Notes: generated from the letters alone by a model not told the origin. Shown: positions 54,469 to 64,000, numbered from the stretch's first letter. The stretch: 64,000 nt of DNA from Bigelowiella natans CCMP2755 (GCA_000320545.1 ADNK01000489.1:32501-96500), one strand, 5' to 3'. Numbers and translations: made by a program.

Positions 54469-57400
54469 CGAGAGAGAGAGCGAGAGAAACATATGAATCC
54501 AAAGCGAACTACTACGGTCTTGCCACCGCCAACATTGTTATCGTTACCTCCTTTCGTCGCCAAAGTGGATCCCCATAGGGAATAAGCTGCTGTAATAGCA
54601 GGGGCAGTAAATCGCGAAAACGGCGGTGAGGGCGCGCTGACCTGATAAGCCACGATGACTCGCCACGACATGGACGAGCCAATGCCAGGCTGGCCTGTAC
54701 ATTCCATGGTGATATGCGCGATCGTGACAGAGCAGGTAAACCACGTGTAGACGTACGTCGAGGAATTGTACGTCGCGGAGCCAGAGCGCAGGTCTGCTGT
54801 AATGTTGGTACCGACCGGCCCAAAATTCGTTCCAGAGAGCGTGATTACTTGACCACCCTTGGTGGGGAACGTAGTGTTGGCTGCCACAGTTGCATTCAAG
54901 GTCGGGGCGCCATATGTGAGCGCGGTGCTGTTGAAGATACCGCTGAATTGTGCGTCCACGTCCACTTCCAAGTAGTTTCGTCCTACACCAGGGGCCAGGA
55001 CGCAACTCAGGTTGGTATGCGCGACTATGATTGTACAGCTCGTTGTCGCGTATCTCGTCAAGTCTGGAACAATTTCCCGCCTACAGCATTGGTAACTTTG
55101 ACATCCAGGGTAATACACACCGAATTCGGAGAAAACATACTCGTAGCCACGCCCAGATGAGTCTGAGCGGCTGAGGCAGTTGGATTCGGTATCCTGAAAG
55201 GCAACCGGCTCCCATGCAGCCACAGACGGCCCATAGCGAACGGCGATTACGCCTACATTTACGCCAAAGTTGGTGCCAGTGATATTGACTACCCCACCCC
55301 CAGTCGTTGACGGTTCATCAAACGCAATGGTATATACGACGGGGTCTCCATAGCGGATAGTTTCAGTCGAAGCTGCGGATGATTGGTTAGCCACGGTGAC
55401 TTGCCAGCGGAGCCCAGAGCCAGTTCCTTCTGCCGTTGTGCAAATGATTTGGTCGTATGAGATGGATGTCGGGGTGCACATGTATCGGGAGAGATTGGAG
55501 CTGGGGCCGTATGTCACGCTAACGACCGATGATATAGTTGCCAAATCGTCGTCTGTTGGAAAGAGGTAAAAGTTGACGCCGTTGATTGTGATCAGGGTTC
55601 CCCCCTTTGTCTCCAAGGTAGACGGACCCGTAACCTGGAGGATCTGTGGTATGTTGTACGAGGTGGAGCTGGAGAGTTCATCGCTCCATTGATTTCCCAC
55701 ATAGAGCCTCCAGCGCACGTCGTTGCCAAAACCGGGAGAGGGATACCCGTATGCCTGTGTACCGGTTGAGTCTAGGCAACCAGAAAAATTGCGGCCATTT
55801 GTCTGAGCGATGAATTGGACTTCGCACGAGCCGTTGACCATGCCAATGCCAAGGTTCGCTCCTCCGATAGATATCGATGGCTCTCCAGTAGTGTTGAACG
55901 CGGACGGCGAGATCGTAGAAATGGTCGGCGAGGAATAGGACACGGTGCTGGACAAGTATGCGCTAGCACCAGACGGCGACGAGAGCGAAAACTCAAGATT
56001 GCTTCCTACACCAGATCCTAGAGTACAGCTTGCAGCCGTATGGTTGGTAGAAGCACAATCGAACGTCCTCATCAATGTCAGATTTGCCCACGATCCCTCG
56101 AATTTCACCTGCGTTTCTTGGCTTGACGTCGAGGACGTTCCAATACCTAGCAACGCCAATTGCTGGGAGCCTGTGTAACTTCCGAGCAGATTCCAGTCAC
56201 TGTCTTGGCTAAATTTATAGTAGCCATGTACAGTCCTGGCCGAGTTGCTCACAATTAGCCTTATGTGAACAGGGTACTCAAAAGATGCGTAGCTTTGTGA
56301 GTTTATGTTGGTGACAGATTGGGATGTTCGTTGTACGAGACTGATTCCACTCGAGGACTTGTTGACACATATGGCAACGGCGTCAACAGTGTCGCCCACA
56401 CCAGCTCTCGCCACAACACAAGTTCGTGCAAGCGGTCCTCCGGCCATGACTTCCACGCCCATGCTTCGGGACGCGGCGACAGAAGTGAAACGATAGCCAA
56501 ACTGGGCTGAATCTGTTCCAGATTCCATCAAAGCTGTCCCTGAAGAGGACAGGTTAAAAACATTATTCTCTACTCTCTGTACGCTGCCGGAGCTTCCGCC
56601 AAGAGCCAACGAGCCAAAGAAACCATTCCTCTCACCCACGAGTGCGCGCGTGTATCGAGATAGCACTTTGAGCTGCGTCCCAGGGGGGCCAAAGTCCGTA
56701 CCCTTGAACGCAATGGAGGCACCAGATGATGCAATCTGGCCCGAGGTGGCAAGAACCTCAGAGACCGTTGGCACATTTCTATCAAAGGTTGATGCAGACC
56801 CATACGATTGGCTGTAGCCTTGTGACGACCCAGAGCCCCAGGTAACGGCGATATGGAAGCCGGTGCCCACACCCTCTGGAAGGGTGCAGTTGGCCTGCTC
56901 GTGAGCTACGACGATCGTGCAAGATGGGGTTGTATATTGCTGCTCTCCAGTGCAAAGACTGGTAGAAATCTGGGCACCACCCAGAGGATTGCCGGAGCTG
57001 GAAGTAAGTCCGATTCCGACGTAAGAAGGAACGGCTGTTGGTATTGTTGTAGAACCAACCTCGGAGAAGGTAGAGGAGCTTCCGCCAAGCGCGTATCCGG
57101 AATATACCCCCTTACTTGTCTCATTGATCCTGAGGGTGACAGGGAGGGACACATCGAGGCTGGCGAAGCTCGATGCGCTGGCTTTCTCATCTCGTTTTCC
57201 GAACTTCACCGAGCTGCTTGCCTCGTCAAAGCAAAGAGCAACAAATGCAGCGTCATTGTCGAGCGACTCGCGCGCCATCAAACAAACCTCAGCATCTGAT
57301 TCGACTTCTGTGAGGCTCAGTTCCATGTACACCAAACCTGAAGAAGAATCGTGGGGCCTCGCGATATACTCAATGTCATCCTGTGTTGTGGATGTCAAAA

Positions 57401-58727
57401 ACGTATTGGATCCACTCCCAAGCACCGTGAGAGAGTCTGGCTTGTGTGTAAAGCTGGATGGTGAAGTCGAGCCAATGCCGTAGCGGCTGCACAAAACTTG
57501 GTAGTAGGTAGCAAGAAAGGTGTTTGCTGAATCTACGGGCCCGAAGTCTGTTCCTGAGATCTGAAGAACTGGTGTGTCACTGGTACCAAATGGTCCTGAT
57601 GGTGTGAACAGTGAGATCTCGGGAGCAGAGTAAGAATAACTTGAGGACGCTTGACCATACTGCGACGCAACTGTCACAATATACGTCAAATTTGTCCCGA
57701 ACCCGGCAGATGTCGAGCAGATCAGTGTTTTATGCGGCACAGACACGGTACATGATCCACCGTACAAAGTCACATTGGACGTCGGCCCATAGCGTAACGT
57801 CGGGGAGTCGCTACTCGTACCGAAATTGACACCTGTGACAGTGATTACTGTTGTCCCATTAGTGGACAGTTGTGTCGGGGAGACAGAGCTGATCTGCGGG
57901 CTATCGTATGAAATGGATGAGGACGAAGCTGCTGATGTTTGATCTCCAGCTACAACTGTTACCACAAGTCCGGTACCAACCCCTTCGATAGTTCTGCATT
58001 CCAGTCTCGTATTAAGGGCGCCCGGATGGAAGCATCCTGTTGCAAGGTATTTCTGAGGTTGTCCTGATGGCCCGTAGTAAACAGAAATATGGCTTATCAC
58101 TGTCGAATCGCCGAAGTTCGCTCCATCCACAGTAAGAGGCTGAACGCCTGTGGTGGAGCGGTTGCCTCCCATTGAGACAGCAGAGATAGTGGGAACTTGG
58201 AAGCTGAGCACTCTCACTGCCACGGCACTCTGCCCGGCGGCGTTTGTGATGGTCACATTATGGTTTGTTCCGATTTGGCCCACGCAACTGGTTGTCGTCA
58301 TCGAGGCCGAGCCTGAAGCTCCGTCCGTATGGGACACGTATGTAAAGCTGCATGATCCGTACGAGTTGCTGATGGTTATGCTCAGTGGAGAATTGGAGGG
58401 ACCAAAGTATGAACCGGCAATCACCACATTCGATGCGGTATCCGAACTTATTGTCGAAGGTGACACAGATGATATGGAAGGACCAAAGTAGCTCAGGTTC
58501 AAACTCGCCGTCGAGAGTGGTGGAAGCCCGACAGAGACGTTCAAGATAAGTTCGGTACCAATTCCTGCTACACTGGTACAAGTAATCTGGGTGTCCGCAG
58601 ACGTGACAGAGCACGATGTGGCTTCGTAGTTGCCATACCTAGTAATGTTAATTGATGATAATAAAATGAGTTTCTCGTTAAATTGCAAATCTCCGGCGCA
58701 TCCGAGTACATTTACACACAAACTCAC

Positions 58728-58768
<41 letters not shown>

Positions 58769-59873
58769 AAATCTTAAACTGGTGAGAAACAAACCTTATG
58801 GTGACAGGAGTACCAGATGGGCCGAAAGAGGATCCAGTGATTACAATAGACTCCCCCCCTAACGTTGAGAGCGCTGCGGCGGGAATACTGACAAGAGTTT
58901 GGGCAGGAGAGGCGAAGGTAGTATTCGCATCCGACCATGGCGATAGCTGGCCTGCTACTCGCACCCTCCATCGGTGGAGGCCACCAGCACCTCCATTCAC
59001 TACACACAAAGCTGCATAATACGAAACGAGGGGACACGAGAGGTTTCTGTAGCTAGCAGAATCTTGAGGGTCACCAAACTGCACAAAAATGGGAGATTCC
59101 GTACCGAACCATGTTCCATTTATCAGCACCTGTGTCGATCCGGTTGTTGGAATCGGGTAAACATCGGGGGTCACAAGCTCAATCCCAGCACTAAGAGTGG
59201 GTGTAGTCGTGACAGGGGACAAAGTCGTAGGTGAGCATGTTGGTTGAACTGTGGTAGGTGAGATGGTCACTGGAGATTGAGTACTAGGCGATTGTGTTAA
59301 CGGGGATAAAGTACTTGGAGAACTAGTGACTGGGGAAGAAGTCGTTGGATGGGCTGTGGATGGCTGCAGGGTAAATGGACTGCAGGTTGAGGGGGATCCG
59401 GTAACAGGGGAACTTGTAACAGGTGATGTGCTCGGTGTAGTAGTCAATGGTGTTAGCGTGGGACTATCTGTTAGAGGAGATGATGTGGGTTGATTCGATG
59501 GGGATATGGTTGGAGCGCGTGTGGGAGCTGTTGTTGGATTCAGAGTAGTCGCAGACGGGTTCCCGGTGGGATTGCTTGACGGGTTCCCGGTGGGATTGCT
59601 TGTTGGTCCACTACTCGCCAGCGTTGGGCTTCCCGTTGGGCTACCCGTACTCGAACCAATTGGACTTGAACTTGGGCTATTTGTGGTTCCTTCGGTTGCA
59701 TGCGCTAGTAGCAGTACGATCTGATTTTTTTTAAAATATGCGTCGATACCCAACTTGACAATTACGATTATTAGGTGCAATTTAATACTACGTTACTTCT
59801 TTACAAATACCATCATCATTGCGTGCAAAATGCCGGTTGGCACCGCCGGCGTCTGCAGGGTGCCTGCCGACAT
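34476..59873 (-). CDS. giant multi-domain receptor-like membrane protein (IPT/TIG repeats, Cys-rich module, two membrane blocks, PH domain), 15 exons
   Basis: Exons (minus strand): 59873-59811, 59720-58795, 58638-54548, 54275-53889, 53805-53459, 53362-48142, 47882-43784, 43657-43560, 43410-42238, 42096-38434, 38321-35925, 35632-35522, 35483-35410, 35176-35088, 34992-34476. All joins use GT-AG and conserve phase; total 23,256 nt, 7,751 residues. Joined peptides read through smoothly: LATKGG|KVIINGTNFG, CDSSG|AEIGGSATV, IWMLG|TLKFEPK. The layout is: signal peptide; Ser/Thr/Pro stalk (to about residue 200); IPT/TIG repeats with insertions (about 200-3,700); Cys-rich module (about 4,140-4,330); about 10 helices; probable cytoplasmic part with PH domain (about 6,480-6,590); about 7-8 more helices (about 7,235-7,550); basic tail. 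IPT domains are Ig-like folds of adhesion proteins and receptors. Junctions 9/10, 11/12 and 12/13 are the least certain. A break into two or more transcripts cannot be excluded without RNA data. Confidence 0.8.
35685..35720. repeat. (TA)n microsatellite in giant-gene intron 11
   Basis: An AT-dinucleotide run followed by a T run, within intron 35924-35633. Confidence 0.9.
38434..43657 (-). CDS. giant gene, exons 8-10: probable cytoplasmic region with PH domain
   Basis: Exon 8 (98 nt) and exon 9 encode a helical, Arg/Ser-rich region that ends in an EF-hand-like stretch (LLELVFDNFD). Exon 10 starts with a domain of about 100 residues (QFMIQLEVELASVVNIHMD, then GAKVYVAFYHA) reminiscent of SEA-like or ferredoxin-like folds. 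Beta-rich modules and a coiled segment follow (SQLKQIEESLDNQVEAKIEE), then a WD-like region (TSPILCMHLSESASGTVLYT), a PH domain (KKGWLSKRGG ... TRYFQLL ... RYGWMCAIRQ) and an extremely charged tract with EGEKETKEGEKETKEE units. PH domains bind phosphoinositides or proteins at membranes. The exon 9/10 junction has two phase-consistent options (42238/42096 or 42245/42088) that change the EF-hand-like loop. Confidence 0.72.
42140..42202. repeat. (CA)n(TA)n microsatellite in giant-gene intron 9
   Basis: A CA run (to about 42172) passes directly into a TA run, occupying nearly half of the 141-bp intron between exons 9 and 10. Confidence 0.9.
43784..47882 (-). CDS. giant gene, exon 7: Cys-rich GCC2/GCC3-like module and first multi-helix membrane block
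   Basis: The first third continues extracellular beta domains. It is followed by a Cys-rich region with CEVCDAGFRS, SCVSCSLTEYQ, CLCLNGYYK, CKACPDNANCPGG and CGQCETGYYHVGNRCFEC, the pattern of GCC2/GCC3 (ephrin-receptor-like) repeats. About ten hydrophobic helices follow (for example LLLQAIFHFGLIALIYY, WLQIAFVLGLYMF, YHVAVVTVMILSGFLMFL, LALALLFAVACFGFLVF). A long hydrophilic loop between helices 4 and 5 carries SPSKKSNPA tandem units. This architecture, Cys-rich repeats feeding into a polytopic domain, recurs in protist surface proteins and is sometimes likened to TRP-like domains. That functional link is not shown here. The C-terminal part is charged and probably cytoplasmic. Confidence 0.8.
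47973..48026. repeat. (GA)n microsatellite in giant-gene intron 6
   Basis: A GA run with a few interruptions toward its right end, within intron 48141-47883. Confidence 0.9.
48142..53362 (-). CDS. giant gene, exon 6: IPT repeats with LamG-like, DUF2341-like and ricin-B-like segments
   Basis: A 5.2-kb single exon. In order: a Cys-rich PAN-like patch (CQTSCQNAWNCDYYKYHNAT); a concanavalin/LamG-like domain (YTLEIWADLG ... LGLHHIVWHGEKVTVDG ... SFNIYG); several IPT units (MHGNTTITITGQGFLNSD, RAETNVTLTGRFFTNTS); a segment matching DUF2341 in layout (FIPIEIDH, VARVWVKVPLIAANSLKTIY, FSFYDDMG); a ricin-B-like stretch with QKW (LCLTLQSNIFEFSTCTG, SSQKWKRSGS); then further IPT units. LamG and ricin-B folds bind carbohydrate, so a lectin-like adhesive role is plausible. 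All assignments are by motif layout and need profile searches. It is continuous with exon 5 (ADVQ|VVRNQSALTSQ) and exon 7. Confidence 0.75.
53459..59873 (-). CDS. giant gene, exons 1-5: signal peptide, S/T/P stalk and first IPT/TIG block
   Basis: Exon 1 (ATG 59873) plus the start of exon 2 give a signal-like segment, HAMMM|IVLLLAHATEG. Alternatively translation starts at the ATG triplet 59819-59811. Residues about 32-200 are a low-complexity stalk of SPT/NPT/SSPVT units, probably O-glycosylated. From about residue 205 come IPT/TIG-like units with the signature G-G-x-x-V-x-I-x-G-x-x-F-G (TKGGQVITLSGTNFGPVGT, TNGTTVITVTGVNFGTS and others), about fourteen in exons 2-5. Two of them in exon 3 carry inserted domains of about 200 residues that resemble each other (LGSGSNTFLTSTTQDDIEY and VENNVFNLSSSGTALMESG). 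Intron 2 falls inside an IPT unit (VTIR|YGNYEATS). Many N-x-S/T sites fit an extracellular location. Confidence 0.8.
54430..54486. repeat. (GA)n microsatellite in giant-gene intron 3
   Basis: A GA run with periodic GC interruptions (GAGCGAGAGA), within intron 54547-54276. Confidence 0.9.
58731..58764. repeat. (TA)n microsatellite in giant-gene intron 2
   Basis: A pure TA run near the donor end of the 156-bp intron 58794-58639. The reading frame happens to stay open through this intron, so a naive translation shows a spurious poly-(Ile-Tyr) stretch. Confidence 0.9.
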
Positions 59874-60891
59874 TCCCCCCCTCGCTGAAAGTTAGTGAAC
59901 AGAACGGGTAATGATCCTAGTTTTGTCTCCTTTTTCCCTTTTGAGTATAAAACGAGTTTGAACCCAAGGGGACATGCGCAAAATACGATTCTTCGTTTAC
60001 CAAATATTTCACACCTGATTTTGTTTAGATTCCTGTGAGACGGTTGGGGGGAGGCCCGTGCAACACCTTCAAGCGGAGATACGATCAGTGAACTATTAAT
60101 AAACTCTACGGCTAGAAATAATCACAAGCAGGAATCATCTTAAATATTGAAACAAGATTTCCGGATTTCTTCTGCTGCTCTGCCCATTCAGTTTGCTCTG
60201 ATATGATACCGTTCTCTTCGATCAGTAGGAACTCTCCCGGTAGTTTTCCCGTCCAAATTGCTCACAGTCTCAGCTTTTCAGTCTTTTAATTCCAGAAAAT
60301 CCAGAAAATCCAGAAAATCCACGACATCCTTCCTGTTTAATAACTGCGACGCCATGGAACATAGAGACGCCCATTTTAAGAGCTTCCTTTTCATCGGGAC
60401 ATTCAATATTTTTAGAGCTCATTTAAATATCTCGTCAACCATTAGGAGATCGTAGTAGAGAGATTTAGCTAAAATAATAAATCGCATGATTTGGGATCTT
60501 CCCACTAACAAAGCTGATGCGGTTACGACTCGTTTCATATTTCATGCTCTCGATCACATCCTTTTTTGAAAAGAGACATGTATCTGATTCAGTCATAGAC
60601 ATAAAATCAAATACATCTTCCTCAAATTGATAGTCACAAGGCCAATTTGAGAAGAAATCGGTAAATCTTCCGCATTCTTCGCTAGGTTTCTGTTCTATTC
60701 CATAAAATTACACCATATCCCTACAGCAGCATTCTACATTTTTCTTACGTTATTTCGGGCTCAATATGATTGTTATGACCATTGACCATAAAAACTGTCC
60801 CTCCTGAAGTAGTAGATCAGCAGACATGTACTTCAAATTTTATCGTATTATTTCCAGTCCAATTTTTAGACACATTGACATCGCAACAATC
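59874..60891. other. divergent intergenic region (giant gene / acidic-basic gene)
   Basis: About 1 kb between two divergent starts, probably holding both promoters. It contains a short direct repeat (AGAAAATCC units at about 60294-60321). Short open frames here (for example 60258-60455) read through that repeat and show no domain. No clear regulatory motif is seen. Confidence 0.5.
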
Positions 60892-62125
60892 ATGCCGGAA
60901 AGAAGGTACCTCACCGCCACGTGCTGCTCTATGCAACATCATGAATGCGTCCATGCACACAGGAAGCTTCCGCCCAGAAGAGGAACTAGAAGGGCTGCAC
61001 ATGATTCTGCTGAGATGAAGGAGAAGGAGAGAAGGGCTCAATCAAAGAGGTAGCTCTTGATACTATATCGTCGCACAGTGCCTTCACATGCTATTTTGCA
61101 GCTCGCATATTCCAGATCCTGAGGATGATAACACCCGCAGTGATGATCCAATCGAAAGGGAAAATGAAAATGAAATGACGCTTAATGGTAAACCTGACGT
61201 TGAAGACGAGGACGAAGACGAAGACGATGATGACATGCCCCAAGAGGTTAATTAATCAACATGGAGGCTGAAAATTATGACTCATGAAATGGTGCGGCAG
61301 GTATCATTGGCAACTTCAGCTGCCAAAGCAAGAGAGACGAACACCGGCACAAAGCGCATGGTGCAGATGATGAATAGGCAGGGTAAGTTGAAGCGAAGGA
61401 GCATGGTGGCTGGACGACAGAAGGTGATGTCCAGAACCTCATCAACATTGTTGCAAACTCACACTCATATTTCTTATATAATTTGCAGCAAAGCGAAAAG
61501 ATGCTCGATATTAGTCTGCTACAAAAGGCTCAAGAGGAATCTGAGAAATTGTAGGACTAATCTGATCATGATTTACAGTTTCACTAATGAACAATTCACA
61601 TGTTCAGGAAGGAAACGGAAAGAAAAACTAGAATGGAGAAAAAAGGGAATCGGCGTGCAATAAAAAATCGTGGAACGCGAACAACTTTTCCTGAATCTGT
61701 TGAGGAAGCTCAAGTAATTAGTTTGGTATTTATATGACTCAAACCCTAATTCATTTGCCCACCCTCATCAGAAAGGAAATTTCACGGTTCGCGTTGCTTC
61801 AACTGATAGGGTCACAAGCTAGAATATGCTTGCACATTTATGAAGCAGCTAATGAGACGTATAACTTTATATAAATTTCAGACCAGAATTGAAAGATCGT
61901 TTAAAACGGAACCAGACGCAATCGCGGCCTTACAGTCTCGACTCTACGTAAGAACCACCAATATTGTTTTTTTTAGGACTTATGAAACATCATCTCCACA
62001 TGTGCAATATTTCCTAGGGAAGGGTGAACAGAATACCACAGAGATCACGAGTAGGAAAAAAACGAAAGAAAAGTATGACCGACCCATCATCACGCCGATT
62101 TCGGAGGACATCCGGTAAAATGTGA
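60892..62125 (+). CDS. unrecognised acidic/basic, probably nuclear protein, seven exons
   Basis: Exons: 60892-61049, 61102-61246, 61301-61423, 61489-61550, 61608-61713, 61882-61947, 62018-62125. All are GT-AG and phase-consistent; 768 nt, 255 residues. The protein has a basic start (HRKLPPRRGTRR, EMKEKERRAQSK), an acidic run (DVEDEDEDEDDDDMPQE), a basic middle (TKRMVQMMNRQGKLKRRS), a coiled-coil-like stretch (LLQKAQEESEKLKETERKTR) and a basic C-terminus (RVGKKRKKSM, RRFRRTSGKM) with likely nuclear-localisation signals. No known domain is recognised. The N-terminus is uncertain: ATG 60826 (same frame) and ATG 61015 are alternatives. It is divergent from the giant gene. Confidence 0.6.
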
Positions 62126-63399
62126 TTGCAGACAATGATCGGTCGTCTGATTTAATCGTTAGCATGTTCAATTTGGTAGCATATTGCGCTGCACAGCATC
62201 ATGACATGTGGCTAGGCATTTTCTGATGCAATCAATCGGCCATGTGTTTGCCGAACACAAACTGATTGATCGGACACATGATGGCATCTAAGCATCACAG
62301 GTGGCTGTTTGTCTAGTCAGGATATCTAGATATGGAAGTTCTGTGTGACTGCAGGCAACAGCTAATTAGCTCTAGAGCTGCTATACTGCTGCATGCGACA
62401 CCATCTAGCCACGCACATGTCAATATCGCACATTCCAGACTACTACGCTAGACTAGCAGCCAGCAGCCATATACACACCGCACATACATGCAGCCACAGC
62501 TAGATCGACAGCTTGCTAGCTTGCCAATAATGCATATATGTATATGTAATGTGCGCTATGCTAGTACGCTGATATTATTATGTCTACATTACACATTACT
62601 GCGCTGCGAGCATGACCTACTGTGCGACAACATCGACGACGACAGGACATATTGTAGCTGACAAGCGCATAGCTAGCTAGCTAGATGCTTCGATCCGCCT
62701 GCTATAATGCATGAAGCACATCATACATGTATATAGCAGAGACAAGTAGATGGAACATGAGCGCTGTAAATAGCTAGCTAGCCGCTGCTTTGCATAGATT
62801 TAGAGCTACATTAGGATGAACATATTGAAAGGATTTAATCACTTCGGCTTTCACCCGTTTCATATTACATTACTGTGTCTATAATGCGGTGAAGCTAGGA
62901 AGCATCTGCTTGTATACAGGCTGTATGGCAAGTGCTGACATCATTACTATATACACATGCACAGCTCATTGATCTTACATGGCAATATTCTAGTATCGTG
63001 CATTGGTATATTGGCATGTCTAGAACATCAAGCACAGTAGCACAAGTTATGATGTTCAACCTTGAATGAACACTAATCTCGTGATCACATCATTCAGTAA
63101 TCCACTGTCATGTAGCATGACTTCGAATGCCAAATTCGAATGCTATTCCTTACTAAGAGCTTTTTTCTGTTGCACCGCCCACCTGATTAGCATCACAGGT
63201 TTAATTAAATGCCTTCTTTACATACGTGTTGTTTGTGTATTAAAAGATGCTAATTGTTACCCACCACCTAGGTGAAAAATACCGAGGTTAGTGTTATTTG
63301 CAAGTTGTATCTCTAGAAATGTCTCAAAATTGGAACGTTAATGTTTTCCGGATGATTTTGAACATAAGATGTCGTTACAAGCTCTTATGCATGCTCATT
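62126..63399. other. intergenic region between the acidic/basic gene and the ankyrin gene
   Basis: No supported gene. The part 62300-62800 is dense in AGCTAGCTAG, CATATATGTATATG and similar palindromic words. A diverged LINE-tail repeat lies at about 62761-62860. The two flanking genes converge here. Confidence 0.6.
62761..62860 (+). repeat. diverged copy of the LINE 3'-tail repeat
   Basis: GCGCTGTA, then an inserted AATAGCTAGCTA, GCCGCTGC, AGAGCTACATTAGGATGA, ATATTGAAA and a final CTTTCACCCG follow the order of the family. Similarity is weak beyond AGCTACATTAGGATGA, so this is an old copy. Confidence 0.5.
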
Positions 63400-64000
63400 T
63401 TACTTCTTCATCCTGTCCGCTAACATGACCGGAGCGACACCTATAGGGGTTTCTTTCTGTGCGTTTTTAACACTAGGATCTGCTCCAAGCCGCATCAACA
63501 ATTTGACCTACAATAAATTCTTATCGGAAATTATCACGACTACGTTGTAAGAAAACGTTCTTACCGCCTCTGTACGGTCGAACATTGCAGCCATGTGAAG
63601 AAGAGAATTCCCAGACGCATCTACGAAGAAGGTAGTGTTGATTTTCAAAATTTCTTACATGAGAACAAAAACACAGTGCTTGCAAATAAATCATGCTTTG
63701 AAACCTCTGTAGTTCGGGTTTGCTTTCGCCTGTGATGGAAACAAAACTAGATTCATCTAATGGAAGCAAGGCAATTAGGATCATTTTTACCTCTAAAAGT
63801 TTCTTAACTCCATCGTCATCTCCTTTTTTTATAGCCTCCCTCGTTTGCAAATTTAAGTCCCCGTTAAGGTCATACTTATGTTCTTTTTGACTTTCTGGCT
63901 TGAAGCTTGTACATACATAAGGAAAGGTTAGATGAAAAATGCTTGATGGATTAAAATGAGATCTACTAATACGTCCGCCTAATTTATTCCCACTTGATTT
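63400..64000 (-). CDS. ankyrin-repeat protein, C-terminal part (gene continues beyond window)
   Basis: The last four visible coding segments on the minus strand end at 63791 (upstream limit unclear), then 63729-63705, 63620-63565 and 63507-63400 (stop TAA). Joined, they read as ankyrin repeats: AIKKGDDDGVKKLLE|AKANPNYR|DASGNSLLHMAAM, then DRTEA|VKLLMRLGADPSV. Phases match throughout. The exon 63729-63705 is only 25 nt and encodes the turn between two repeat helices. The protein ends APVMLADRMKK. Ankyrin repeats mediate protein binding. What precedes them, and hence the protein's job, lies outside the window. Confidence 0.8.

Noticed and set aside
54276-54547. Repetitive Ser/Leu/Arg peptide at the end of giant-gene exon 3
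   Set aside because: It is read-through into intron 3, whose GA microsatellite gives the repeat; splicing at 54548/54275 restores an IPT motif.

Overview
The window is nuclear DNA from a flagellated, intron-rich protist. Genes are split by short GT-AG introns (mostly about 40-290 bp), SF3B1 is a full-length eukaryotic spliceosome protein, and there is a PACRG (axoneme) gene and a CCP1-type tubulin deglutamylase. Intergenic DNA is crowded with TAGC/GCTAGC-type words and microsatellites. A cryptophyte-type alga (for example a Guillardia relative) fits best, but this is inference; no marker in the window proves the lineage. Several genes below are visible only after joining exons by hand. I checked reading phase across every junction and the total length of each model for divisibility by three.

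Layout, left to right. 1-1.7 kb: intergenic. 1.7-2.7 kb (-): 2-oxoglutarate/Fe(II) dioxygenase-like protein with an N-terminal hydrophobic anchor. 2.8-3.6 kb (+): a possible small three-exon gene whose end overlaps the start of SF3B1. 3.6-7.6 kb (+): SF3B1. 8.16-13.88 kb (-): an intact young Ty3/gypsy-type LTR retrotransposon with near-identical LTRs and a 4-bp target duplication. 14.4-18.0 kb (+): a 13-exon galactose-1-phosphate uridylyltransferase-like gene. 18.7-23.1 kb (-): cytosolic carboxypeptidase CCP1/AGTPBP1-like with N-terminal ARM-like repeats. 24.0-26.4 kb (+): a 10-exon ABHD17/FAM108-like serine hydrolase. 27.0-27.6 kb (-): peroxiredoxin-like protein. 28.5-29.2 kb (+): PACRG. 29.7-33.7 kb (-): a LINE-type retrotransposon with an altered reverse transcriptase box. 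Its 3' tail is repeated as a dispersed short repeat in the window.

34.5-59.9 kb (-): the centrepiece. Ten open segments that look like ten genes join by phase-consistent splice sites into one 15-exon gene of about 25.4 kb, encoding a protein of about 7,750 residues. It has a signal peptide, a Ser/Thr/Pro-rich stalk, some twenty IPT/TIG-like repeats with inserted beta-sandwich domains, LamG-like, DUF2341-like and ricin-B-like segments, and a cysteine-rich (GCC2/GCC3-like) module. A roughly 10-helix membrane block follows, then a long probably cytoplasmic part with a PH domain, a second membrane block of about 7-8 helices, and a basic, proline-rich tail. It looks like a giant adhesion or sensory receptor, but the ligand and output are unknown.

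60.9-62.1 kb (+): a seven-exon gene for an unrecognised acidic/basic, probably nuclear protein, divergent from the giant gene. 63.4-64.0 kb (-): the C-terminal exons of an ankyrin-repeat gene that runs off the right edge.

The genes form no metabolic pathway. PACRG and the CCP1-like enzyme both act on microtubules or axonemes, which fits a flagellate, but their proximity is probably chance.
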